Positions 46,827-55,291 of a stretch of 64,000 nt of DNA are shown one piece after another. The position numbers and the translations under genes are program-made. Positions within the stretch are counted from its first letter, which is position 1. The number at the start of each line of letters is the position of its first letter. The stretch is from an uncultured Pelagibacteraceae bacterium. Its GTDB lineage: Bacteria; Pseudomonadota; Alphaproteobacteria; Pelagibacterales; Pelagibacteraceae. The stretch covers positions 52,480 to 116,479 of the forward strand of contig CACFSO010000002.1 of assembly GCA_902568975.1 (NCBI GenBank), in the 5' to 3' direction. The notes beneath the pieces were generated by a model that was given only the letters and a program-made list of their open reading frames with translations, did not search any database and was not told the DNA's origin.

Positions 46827-48284
46827 TTAATCGCTCGCTAGAAGATAATATGTAATCCAGGATACTAAGGCACCAATTAACCATGAAAAAGAATTTAAAA
46901 AAGACAAATTTACATTCCATATTGTTGCTGCGGAAAAAACAAAACCTATAAATAGTGAATAAATTGCTTTGATTTGCCATCCGTTTGAATAGAAATATGA
47001 ACTTCCTGTGGTTGATGAAAAAATATCACTATTAGAAATTTTGCTTTTTTTAATTAAATAATAATCTGCAATTATTATTCCAAATATTGGTCCAAAAAAT
47101 GCACCTATTGTGTCTACAAAAGACATTATCCCAACTTGACTTAACACTGGTAACCAAAAAATACCTATAAAAAATCCTAAAAAAATAATGATAAAGCCAG
47201 ATGAATTTAAGTTCAAACCTTTAGGAAAAAAATTTATCAATGAATTTTGTGAAGGTACATAATTAGCAATTAAATTTGTAGAAGCTGAAGCAAATAAAAT
47301 AAAAAACAAGACTATTACTGTTAGAAAATTATTATCAATTTTTCCTATGATATCTGTTGGATTAGTTAATAATTTTTCTACTTGAATCATATTTTTTGTT
47401 AAAACAATATCCGCACCGATAACTATTAGTATTGAAAGTAAAGAAAATATAATTAAATTTAATATTAAACTTAAGTTACCTAGATTTAATTCTTTTTCAT
47501 TTTTAACATATCTAGAAAAATCTCCAAAATTTACAATTACTATTGAAAAATATGCAAACATTGTTCCAACAACTGTTATAAGTGGGTTAATATTGCTTTT
47601 TGCGAAAGCATTTTCAATATTTACAGATAATCTAAAAGAATTTAATACTTCATTATAATTCTCAGAAATAATAATTATAAAAAATAATATCAATCCAAAA
47701 TATACAAACATAGCTGAAAAATTAATAAATGATCTAATTATTGATTGACCTTTGCTAAATAGAAAATACTGCAGTAATATAGTTAGAAGAAAAGAAGCTC
47801 CATCGATTAAATCCATACCCATATAAAAAAACAAAAAAATATCTTTTTCTAATATCGTTTTGTCTATTTCAAAAATTAATATTCTTAATAAAAAACCAAT
47901 TGATTTTGATATAAAAAATGTTTGTACACCAAACATAAATATTCCAATCAAACCTCTTAGCATAGCTACATATCTTGCGCCGTTGATTCCCATTGATAAT
48001 CTAAGAATTACCGGAAAAGGTAATCCATGATTTTGAGAAGGCTTTCCTATTAAATTAGTAAATATATAAACCAAAAATGATGCTATTAAACATCCCATAA
48101 ATACTATTAAAAAATTTAAATCATAAATTAAATAAATTGAAGCTATTAAAGAAAAACCAATAATACTTTGAATGCTACATCCCCAAAAGCAGAATAAATC
48201 TGTCCAAGTCCAATTCTTATCAGAAGGGTTTACTGATACGATTTCCCAATTTTTAAGATCAAAATTTTCTTTTGTTTGAATCAC
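46827..48284 (-). CDS. NCS1 family nucleobase/hydantoin-type transporter
   Basis: A 485-residue permease with about twelve membrane segments. The N-terminal WTWTDLFCFWGCSIQSIIG and GLPFPVILRLSMGINGARYVAM segments are NCS1 signatures; later FGDFSRYVKNEKEL and ANYVPSQNSLINFFPKGLN are also typical. NCS1 carriers import uracil, cytosine, allantoin, thiamine or hydantoins by cation symport. The substrate is unknown. It lies between dctM and the zinc dehydrogenase, an unusual combination of two transporter types in one run. Confidence 0.87.
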   Translation of the reverse strand: MIQTKENFDLKNWEIVSVNPSDKNWTWTDLFCFWGCSIQSIIGFSLIASIYLIYDLNFLIVFMGCLIASFLVYIFTNLIGKPSQNHGLPFPVILRLSMGINGARYVAMLRGLIGIFMFGVQTFFISKSIGFLLRILIFEIDKTILEKDIFLFFYMGMDLIDGASFLLTILLQYFLFSKGQSIIRSFINFSAMFVYFGLILFFIIIISENYNEVLNSFRLSVNIENAFAKSNINPLITVVGTMFAYFSIVIVNFGDFSRYVKNEKELNLGNLSLILNLIIFSLLSILIVIGADIVLTKNMIQVEKLLTNPTDIIGKIDNNFLTVIVLFFILFASASTNLIANYVPSQNSLINFFPKGLNLNSSGFIIIFLGFFIGIFWLPVLSQVGIMSFVDTIGAFFGPIFGIIIADYYLIKKSKISNSDIFSSTTGSSYFYSNGWQIKAIYSLFIGFVFSAATIWNVNLSFLNSFSWLIGALVSWITYYLLASD

Positions 48285-48308
48285 ATCTATATATTAAACC
48301 AATATAAT

Positions 48309-49643
48309 TTACTGTCCATATAAGACAGTTGGTAACCATAGTACAATTTTAGGAAAAACTATTATTATTATAAGTCCGATAACTTGTAAGACCATAAACT
48401 GCATCATTCCTATATAAATATCTTTTAAATCCCATTCGGGAACAACTCCCTTTAAAAAATAAGCTGATAAGGCAACTGGTGGGGAGAGCCAGGCGGTTTG
48501 TAAATTTACAGCAACTAGAATAGCAAACCATGTTAGATTAAAACCTAATGCTTCAATTAAAGGTAATATAATTGGAACAATAATCATAACAATTGGTACC
48601 CATTCTAAAGGCCAACCTAAAAGAAAAATTACAGCCATTACAATTGCAAGAATTAAATATCTATTCATTTCTAATGAAAGTAAAAATTCAGTTAAAAGCA
48701 TAGGCGTGCCAAGTCTTGCAAAAACTGCTCCGAAGAAGTTAGAAGCTGCCACTAAAACCATTATTAAAGCAGAAATTTCTAAAGTTTTAACTAAAGCATC
48801 TTGTAATTTTTTGAATGTTAATTTTTTATAAGCTAAAGATAATAACAAAGCACCCATTGCTCCACATCCAGCAGCTTCTGTAGGTGTAGCAAATCCTAAT
48901 AATATACTCCCAAGTGCCGCAAATACTAAAGCAGCAGGAGGAACTAATCCTAAAAAGAATTCTATCCAAACTACTTTCATACTTTTTGCTCTCATGTCTT
49001 CTGGTAAAGGAGGACCTAACTTAGGATTAAGCATACATCTAATAGTAGTGTAGGCTGCATAAAGAGATGCTAAAAGTATTCCTGGAAAAATTGCTGCCGC
49101 AAATAAATCAATAACTGGAATTTCCATTATTGGACCCATAACGACCAACATAATACTTGGAGGAATTAAAATTCCTAAAGTTCCACCAGCTGTTATAGTT
49201 CCTGCTGCTAATTGAACATTATAACCTGATCTATTCATTGATTTAGCAGCCATGATACCTAAAATAGTTACTGAGGCACCAACAATCCCCGTAGCAGCTG
49301 CAAAAATTACAGATACAAAAAGAACAGCGTAGTAAAGAGATCCTCTAACCCTTGCTAACATTAATTGAAAAGCAGAAAATAGTCTTTCCATTAATCCAGC
49401 TTGTTCCATCATAATTCCCATAAATACGAATAATGGTACGGCGGCAAGTGTTTGTTCGGTCATGACCATTGAAAATTGTAAGGTCATTAAATAAAAAACA
49501 AGTTTTCCAAAACCTAAGTAACCAAAAACAAATCCAAGAAAAATTAATGTAAAAGATATTGGAAAACCAATAAATATAGAAAACAGCATAACTCCTATTA
49601 AAATAAAACCTAAAATAGCTGGATCTATTAATTCTGATATCAT
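48309..49643 (-). CDS. dctM: TRAP transporter large permease subunit (DctM)
   Basis: Large membrane subunit of a tripartite ATP-independent periplasmic transporter, driving uptake with an ion gradient. The 444 residues have about twelve hydrophobic segments. Typical stretches are FIGFPISFTLIFLGFVFGYLG, AAVPLFVFMGIMMEQAGLMERLF, AGTITAGGTLGILIPPSIMLV and FATPTEAAGCGAMGALLLSLA. It overlaps dctQ by 4 bases (ATGA). The NCS1 gene follows after 24 bases. Confidence 0.95.
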   Translation of the reverse strand: MISELIDPAILGFILIGVMLFSIFIGFPISFTLIFLGFVFGYLGFGKLVFYLMTLQFSMVMTEQTLAAVPLFVFMGIMMEQAGLMERLFSAFQLMLARVRGSLYYAVLFVSVIFAAATGIVGASVTILGIMAAKSMNRSGYNVQLAAGTITAGGTLGILIPPSIMLVVMGPIMEIPVIDLFAAAIFPGILLASLYAAYTTIRCMLNPKLGPPLPEDMRAKSMKVVWIEFFLGLVPPAALVFAALGSILLGFATPTEAAGCGAMGALLLSLAYKKLTFKKLQDALVKTLEISALIMVLVAASNFFGAVFARLGTPMLLTEFLLSLEMNRYLILAIVMAVIFLLGWPLEWVPIVMIIVPIILPLIEALGFNLTWFAILVAVNLQTAWLSPPVALSAYFLKGVVPEWDLKDIYIGMMQFMVLQVIGLIIIIVFPKIVLWLPTVLYGQ

Positions 49644-50251
49644 TCTTTACCTGGCCACCTTCCTTTTGTAGCTGCATAATAACTTTTAAATAATTCTGAA
49701 ATTCCTTGTATAAGTAAAAAAATTATTCCAAACCATAAACATGATTTTATTGGCCACATATATGGCATCCATGTAGTATCCATTCCTCTTTCTCCTCTCA
49801 TAATTGACTCCTGGAGAAAACCTGTAGTCATATAAAGAAAAACTAATAGTCCCGGAAAATAAAATAAAATATAAAGTATAAAATCTATAGCTCCTTGAGT
49901 TTTTACTTTAAAATTTCTATATAAAAAATCTGCTCTTATGTGAATTCCTTTTGATAATGCATAACCAGCGCCAAGCATAAATAATGCTCCATATAAAAAA
50001 CGACTAATATCATATGCCCATATAGTTGGGGCTAAAAATAATTTTCTAGCAAAGACTTCGTACGTCATTGCAAGAATTAAAGGCATGGTTATCCAGCAAA
50101 CAATATTACCGGTCCACTTACTGAATAAGTCAATTCTTGTGATTAAAAATGCCATCCATTTAGGCATATCTTTAGGCATTATAAATTTATCGCCTCTTCT
50201 TTCTGCGATCATTTCATCTGAAATGTCTAATCTTTTAGATTTTTTTTTCAT
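49640..50251 (-). CDS. dctQ: TRAP transporter small permease subunit (DctQ)
   Basis: Small membrane subunit of the TRAP system, 203 residues, with about four hydrophobic segments after an N-terminal cytoplasmic stretch. The MTYEVFARKLFLAPTIWAYDISRFLYGALFMLGAGYALSKG segment is the DctQ hallmark, followed by HIRADFLYRN. It lies downstream of the dctP terminator and overlaps dctM by 4 bases. Confidence 0.92.
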   Translation of the reverse strand: MKKKSKRLDISDEMIAERRGDKFIMPKDMPKWMAFLITRIDLFSKWTGNIVCWITMPLILAMTYEVFARKLFLAPTIWAYDISRFLYGALFMLGAGYALSKGIHIRADFLYRNFKVKTQGAIDFILYILFYFPGLLVFLYMTTGFLQESIMRGERGMDTTWMPYMWPIKSCLWFGIIFLLIQGISELFKSYYAATKGRWPGKE

Positions 50252-50263
50252 AAATCTCTAAAA

Positions 50264-50295
50264 AAATAAAGCGGACTGTTAAGTCCGCTTTATTT
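50264..50295 (-). terminator. Intrinsic terminator between dctP and dctQ
   Basis: On the minus strand AAATAAAGCGGACT, loop TAAC, AGTCCGCTTTATTT forms a perfect 14-bp stem. It is followed by a run of T (TTT continuing the stem tail). It is 31 bases beyond the dctP stop and ahead of dctQ, the direction expected for termination or attenuation that leaves more binding-protein mRNA than permease mRNA. Confidence 0.85.
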
Positions 50296-50326
50296 AAACT
50301 TCATTATAGTTTAACTAAAACTATTT

Positions 50327-51418
50327 TTACTTCAATGTCGCTGCGTGAGCCATTCCTAGCTTAGCGTTTGACATTTGAGCTCCACTCCAGAATGGAACAG
50401 CTACATCAGCAAAAGCTTTTTGTGAGTCCCATACTTTTTTGAAAAACGCATTTTTAGCTGCATTTTTATCTAAAGTTGCTTTAGCTGCTGCCATATATTC
50501 TGTGAAATAATCTGAAGGAGTATCTTCTAAAATAACACCGTGTTTAGTAGTTAACTCTCTTAGAGCTTTTCCATTTTCATATATTCTATAGCTTAATGAT
50601 TTTGCCAAAGATGCATTAGCTGCAACTTCAAGAGATTTTTTCTCATGAGCAGTTAAACCGTTGTATGTTTTTCCAGTCATATAAAAGTCAGCATTAACTA
50701 CTACTTGGTGTAAACCTTGCAGGTAGTAATGTTTTAAAACTTTTTGGAAACCAAAAACCATATCTGGTTTTGGACAACACCATTCAGCAGCATCAATTGT
50801 TCCTGCTTGAAGTGCTGGAAGAATATCTCCACCACCCATAGCTACTGATGCAATACCAATATCTTTGTAGGTTTGTCCAGGAATTCCTGGAGGAGTTCTG
50901 AACTTGTAAGTTCTGAAGTCATCCATGTTTTTGATTTGTTTTGGAAACCATCCTAAAGCTTCTGGACCAACAGGTTGAAGCATAAATCCTTTTATATCTC
51001 TTCCCATTTCTTTCCAAAGTTGTTCGTACAACTCTTTTCCACCTGCGTATTGGAACCAAGATAAGAACGCTAGATTGTCAATTCCTACTCCTGCTCCTGC
51101 AACTGGTGAACCAAATAACATTGCGGCTGGATGATCACCTGACCAATAGTGTGTCCAAGCAAAACCACAATCAATCAAACCTTTGTCAACAGCATCTAAT
51201 GTTTCTTTAACACCAACTACCGTTCCTGCAGGCATGATTTCAAATTTTAAAGAACCACCTGTTAATGCAGTTACTGTATCCGTAAAATCTTTTAACATTA
51301 CAACTTCATCAGCTTTTGCACTAATAACAGTTTGGCACTTTAATGTTTTAGCATTAGCATTAGTTATGAAACCAAAAACTAAAGTAATAGCAAATAACAT
51401 TGAAATGATTTTTTTCAT
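50327..51418 (-). CDS. dctP: TRAP transporter substrate-binding protein (DctP family)
   Basis: Periplasmic solute-binding protein of the TRAP system. I start at the ATG at 51418, giving a clean signal peptide (MKKIISMLFAITLVFGFITNANA) with a GAGGGA Shine-Dalgarno just upstream. The ORF track start 14 codons earlier is unlikely. About 363 residues. The long DctP body shows IMPAGTVVGVKETLDAVDKG, TYKFRTPPGIPG (carboxylate-binding Arg region) and GGGDILPALQAGTIDAAEW. It resembles the mannitol/chloroaromatic or keto-acid subgroup; the real ligand is not predictable from sequence. Confidence 0.93.
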   Translation of the reverse strand: MKKIISMLFAITLVFGFITNANAKTLKCQTVISAKADEVVMLKDFTDTVTALTGGSLKFEIMPAGTVVGVKETLDAVDKGLIDCGFAWTHYWSGDHPAAMLFGSPVAGAGVGIDNLAFLSWFQYAGGKELYEQLWKEMGRDIKGFMLQPVGPEALGWFPKQIKNMDDFRTYKFRTPPGIPGQTYKDIGIASVAMGGGDILPALQAGTIDAAEWCCPKPDMVFGFQKVLKHYYLQGLHQVVVNADFYMTGKTYNGLTAHEKKSLEVAANASLAKSLSYRIYENGKALRELTTKHGVILEDTPSDYFTEYMAAAKATLDKNAAKNAFFKKVWDSQKAFADVAVPFWSGAQMSNAKLGMAHAATLK

Positions 51419-51558
51419 TATTTTCCCTCTTTGTTTGTTAAATTTAACGAAACGTATCAAACCAAAAAAAAGTTTTATTTACAAGCAACAATTAGGTTAA
51501 TTTTTAAATAAAAAACCTTTAAATAGCTTAATAATTTAAATAAATTATAATCGTTCTA

Positions 51559-53163
51559 ATGGAAAATTTTGATTTTATAATTATTGGTGCAGGTTCAGCT
51601 GGTTGTGTTTTAGCAAATAGACTTTCGGCTAATCCTAATAATAAAATTTTACTGCTTGAGGCGGGTGGAAAAGATACAAATCCTTGGATACATATTCCTG
51701 GAGGTTATTTCAAAACAATGCACAATCCTAATACAGATTGGTGTTTCAATACAGAAAAAGAACCTAACTGTAATAATAGAGAAATGGTTTACCCAAGAGG
51801 AAAAACACTAGGTGGGAGTTCTTCAATAAATGGAATGCTTTATATTAGAGGACAATCAAATGATTATAATTATTGGAGACAACTCGGTAATGTGGGTTGG
51901 TCTTGGGAAGATGTTTTGCCTTATTTTAAAAAATCGGAGGATTTTCAATTTGGTGAAAATGAATTTCATGGTTCAGGGGGTCCAATAAAAGTAGAAAAAA
52001 TAAGAGCAACTTTTAAGGTCTTAGATTTATTTTTAGAAGCAGCTGAAGAATTTGGTTATAAAAAAACTGATGATTTCAATACTGGTAATAATGAAGGAAT
52101 GGGATATTTTCCTTTCACAGTAAAAAATGGATTTAGATGTAGTACAGCAGTTGGATATTTAAATCCTGTAAAAAAAAGAAAAAATTTAAAAATTATTACT
52201 AAAGCCCATATAAAAAATATTGAATTTGAAAATAAAAAAGCAATAAAAGTAAATTACTATGTTAATAATAATTTAGTATCTGTTAAATCTAATAAAGAAA
52301 TAATATTAAGTGCGGGAACAATTGGCTCACCTCATATTTTGCAAGCTTCAGGTATAGGACCTGGCGATCTATTAAAAAAAAATAATGTAGAAGTTATTAA
52401 AGATCATTCTAATGTCGGTAAAAATCTTACAGATCATTTAATGCTTAGGCCTGTATATAAAATAAAAAATTTAGAAACGTTGAATGATATTTATTATAGC
52501 ATGACTAAAAAAATTATAACCGGTTTAAAATTCTTTTTTTTTAGAAAAGGACCTCTTAGCGTAGGGGCTAGTTATGTTTGTGGTTTTATTAAAAGTGAAC
52601 CTAGCTTAGAAACTCCAAATTTACAGTTTCATGTATCACCAGCTAGTACTGATTTATTAGGAAAATCATCTCTTCATAGATTTCCTGCTTTTACTCCAAC
52701 GATAACTAATATTAGACCAACAAGTAGAGGTTCGATAGAATTAAATTCATCTGACACAAGAATTCCTCCTAAAATAAAAATGAATTATTTATCTACTCCT
52801 GAGGATAGAGAAATAGCTGGAAAATCTTTAAAAATTGTTCGTAACATTGTTATGAATTCAAAAGCTTATAAAGAATATGAACCAGAAGAATTAAGGCCAG
52901 GTATTAATATTACTGATAATGAAACTTTAGCTACTGAAGCCGGTAAATATGCTAACACAATATTTCATCCCGTAAGCACATGTAGAATGGGAAATGATGA
53001 AAATGCAGTTGTTAATGATAGATTGATTGCACATGGGTTAGGAAATTTAAGAATAGTTGACGCTTCTGTTATGCCACATATAACTTCAGGAAATACAAAC
53101 GCTCCTACTATTATGATTGCAGAAAAAGCAGCAGACATGATAATAGAGGATAGTAGGTCATGA
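51559..53163 (+). CDS. GMC family oxidoreductase (choline dehydrogenase-like)
   Basis: FAD-dependent GMC oxidoreductase of 534 residues. The N-terminal FIIIGAGSAGCVLANRLS binds FAD. GKTLGGSSSINGMLYIRGQ is GMC signature 1, and GTIGSPHILQASGIGP is signature 2. The C-terminal FHPVSTCRMG and GNTNAPTIMIAEKAADMI complete the active-site/FAD region. It resembles BetA, but many GMC enzymes oxidise other alcohols or polyols. It diverges from dctP and overlaps the TerC gene by 4 bases. Confidence 0.9.
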   Translation: MENFDFIIIGAGSAGCVLANRLSANPNNKILLLEAGGKDTNPWIHIPGGYFKTMHNPNTDWCFNTEKEPNCNNREMVYPRGKTLGGSSSINGMLYIRGQSNDYNYWRQLGNVGWSWEDVLPYFKKSEDFQFGENEFHGSGGPIKVEKIRATFKVLDLFLEAAEEFGYKKTDDFNTGNNEGMGYFPFTVKNGFRCSTAVGYLNPVKKRKNLKIITKAHIKNIEFENKKAIKVNYYVNNNLVSVKSNKEIILSAGTIGSPHILQASGIGPGDLLKKNNVEVIKDHSNVGKNLTDHLMLRPVYKIKNLETLNDIYYSMTKKIITGLKFFFFRKGPLSVGASYVCGFIKSEPSLETPNLQFHVSPASTDLLGKSSLHRFPAFTPTITNIRPTSRGSIELNSSDTRIPPKIKMNYLSTPEDREIAGKSLKIVRNIVMNSKAYKEYEPEELRPGINITDNETLATEAGKYANTIFHPVSTCRMGNDENAVVNDRLIAHGLGNLRIVDASVMPHITSGNTNAPTIMIAEKAADMIIEDSRS

Positions 53164-53735
53164 CTGAACAAATAATAATTTTCTTTCAAATAGTTTTAAT
53201 TGACTTAGTCTTAGCTGGAGATAATGCAATTATAATTGGAATGGTAGCTTCACAATTCCCACTAGAGCAAAGAAAAAAAATAATTTTTTGGGGAATATCG
53301 GCTGCTATTATTTTAAGGATAGTTTTCACTTTAATTACAGCATATTTGCTTCAAATTAATGGTTTAAGATTAATTGGTGGAATTTTATTATTATATATAT
53401 GTTACAGATTGTATGTTGATGTAGTAAAAAATACTTCCGAAGAAAAGAAAGATATACAAGTCGATAATTCTAGTTTTTTAAAAGCAATATCAACAGTTAT
53501 ATTAGCAGACATAACTATGAGCCTAGATAACGTTTTGGGTGTAGCTGGTGCTGCAAAAGATCATTATTTCTTATTAATTTTTGGACTAATTCTTTCTATA
53601 GCTTTAATGGCAACTGCTGCAACTTTAATATCAAATTGGATAAAAAAATATAAATGGATTGGATGGCTTGGTTTAATTGCAATATTAACAGTAGCTATTG
53701 ATTTGATTTATACTGATATAAAGTTATTCATATAA
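53160..53735 (+). CDS. TerC family integral membrane protein
   Basis: A 191-residue membrane protein with about six or seven spans. The VLIDLVLAGDNAIIIGMVASQFP stretch is the first TerC metal-binding-like motif. The second is LADITMSLDNVLGVAGAAKDHY. Members such as YjbE/YceF are linked to manganese export or metal homeostasis during protein secretion, but evidence is limited. It overlaps the GMC gene by 4 bases and the SDR gene follows after one base. Confidence 0.9.
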   Translation: MTEQIIIFFQIVLIDLVLAGDNAIIIGMVASQFPLEQRKKIIFWGISAAIILRIVFTLITAYLLQINGLRLIGGILLLYICYRLYVDVVKNTSEEKKDIQVDNSSFLKAISTVILADITMSLDNVLGVAGAAKDHYFLLIFGLILSIALMATAATLISNWIKKYKWIGWLGLIAILTVAIDLIYTDIKLFI

Positions 53736-53736
53736 T

Positions 53737-54495
53737 ATGTATTTAAAAAAAATAAATCTTAAAAATAAATATGCCCTTGTAACTGGTGCTGGAAAAGGTT
53801 TGGGTAAAGCTTGTTCAATTGCACTTGCAGAAGCTGGAGCTAAAATAATTGCGATAAGTAGAACTCAATCAGATTTAAACAATTTAGAGAAAAAAATAAA
53901 AAAAATAAAAGGAAAAGTTATAAAAGTAAATTGTGATATAATGAACTACCACGATTTAAAATTTAAATTAAAAAAAATTAAAATTGTTGACATTTTAGTA
54001 AATAATGCAGGCACAAACATCCCAGAACCTTTTGAAAAAATCAAACAATCTAGCTTAAACCATTTAATAGATTTAAATTTAAAAGCAGCATTTAATGTAG
54101 CTCAGATAGTTGTAAAAAAAATGAGTAAAAATAAAAAAAGGCCAGGGTCAATAATAAATATGTCTTCACAACTTGGACATGTTGGAATGTCGGGTAGAAA
54201 TATTTATAATATGACAAAGTTTGGTATTGAGGGATTAACTAAAGGAATGGGTGTAGAGCTAGCTAGTAAAAATATTAGAGTAAACACAGTTGCACCAACT
54301 TTTGTTGAAACTCCTATGGTAAAAAAATTTTTTAAAAATAAAAAATTTAAAAAACTAGCTTTAGGAAATATACCAATGGGTAGACCTGCAACTGAAAGTG
54401 ATGTGGCTACTGCAGTTTGTTTTTTAGCATCAGACGCAGCTGCTATGATTACTGGAACATCTATAATTATAGATGGAGGATGGACTGCAAAGTAA
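53737..54495 (+). CDS. Short-chain dehydrogenase/reductase (SDR)
   Basis: Classical SDR of 252 residues. The cofactor motif ALVTGAGKGLGKACS is TGxxxGxG, the NNAG motif is LVNNAGTNIPEP, and the catalytic YNMTK is present with the Ser in NMSSQ. The end (MITGTSIIIDGGWTAK) is typical. It resembles gluconate 5-dehydrogenase/2-deoxygluconate dehydrogenase-type enzymes. It lies between TerC and an M23 peptidase in a plus-strand run with the GMC oxidoreductase. Confidence 0.87.
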   Translation: MYLKKINLKNKYALVTGAGKGLGKACSIALAEAGAKIIAISRTQSDLNNLEKKIKKIKGKVIKVNCDIMNYHDLKFKLKKIKIVDILVNNAGTNIPEPFEKIKQSSLNHLIDLNLKAAFNVAQIVVKKMSKNKKRPGSIINMSSQLGHVGMSGRNIYNMTKFGIEGLTKGMGVELASKNIRVNTVAPTFVETPMVKKFFKNKKFKKLALGNIPMGRPATESDVATAVCFLASDAAAMITGTSIIIDGGWTAK

Positions 54496-55283
54496 TGAAT
54501 AAATTATTGCTTTTAGTAGCAATTTTATTTTCTACTAAATCTATAGCGATCGAATTTAATGGAAAATTTATTCAAGGACATTTTATTATTGGAAAAACTG
54601 AACCAAATTCAAAAATAATCATAGATAAAAAAAAAGTTAGAGTTTCAAAAAATGGCTATTTTGTATTTGGTATTGACCGTGATAGAAAATTTGATTTTTT
54701 AATAACCAAAATTAATAGTGGAAAAAAAGAAAAAATTATAAAAAAAGTTTTTAAAAGAAAATACAAAATTCAAAGAATAGATGGTCTTGCAGAAAATAAG
54801 GTAACTCCACCAAAGGAAGTTTATGAAAGAATTAAGAAAGAAAATAATAAAATTGGAGAAGCAAGAGGAATTAATTCAAGTTTAGTTTTTTTTAAAAATA
54901 AATTCATAATGCCAGTAAACGGTATAATTACAGGAGTTTATGGAAGTCAAAGAATACTTAATGGAAAACCTAGGTGGCCGCATTATGGAATTGATATTGC
55001 TGCTAAAAAAGGAACTAAAATTAAATCATCTGGATCTGGATTAGTAACAATGGCAGAAAATGATCTTTATTATACTGGGGGAACTATTATAATGGATCAT
55101 GGCCACGGTATTTCAACAATATATTCTCATCTAGAAAAAATTATGGTTAAAGTTGGTGATGAAATTAAACAAGGCGACATAATTGGAACTGTAGGTTCTA
55201 CTGGAAGATCAACTGGTCCACATTTAGATTTTAGGATAAATTGGTTTCAAACAAGACTTGATCCGATGTCTGTATTAAAATAA
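54495..55283 (+). CDS. M23 family metallopeptidase-like protein
   Basis: A 262-residue secreted LytM-like protein. I start at the ATG at 54495, which shares one base with the SDR stop and yields a signal peptide MNKLLLLVAILFSTKSIAI. The C-terminal M23 domain shows HYGIDIAAKKGTKIKSSG (H-x3-D), ATIYSHL and TGRSTGPHLDFRI. The last motif is normally H-x-H but here is H-L-D, so one zinc ligand is an Asp. It may still act on peptidoglycan or be a non-catalytic regulator. The ORF track start at 54417 is inside the SDR gene. Confidence 0.87.
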   Translation: MNKLLLLVAILFSTKSIAIEFNGKFIQGHFIIGKTEPNSKIIIDKKKVRVSKNGYFVFGIDRDRKFDFLITKINSGKKEKIIKKVFKRKYKIQRIDGLAENKVTPPKEVYERIKKENNKIGEARGINSSLVFFKNKFIMPVNGIITGVYGSQRILNGKPRWPHYGIDIAAKKGTKIKSSGSGLVTMAENDLYYTGGTIIMDHGHGISTIYSHLEKIMVKVGDEIKQGDIIGTVGSTGRSTGPHLDFRINWFQTRLDPMSVLK

Positions 55284-55291
55284 TTAATACT

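Noticed and set aside
51419-51558. Intergenic region between dctP and the GMC gene examined for a riboswitch
   Set aside because: No conserved aptamer-like stem arrangement was recognised; it probably holds the two divergent promoters only.
54417-54494. N-terminal extension of the M23 ORF
   Set aside because: It overlaps the conserved C-terminus of the SDR; the ATG at 54495 gives a proper signal peptide.
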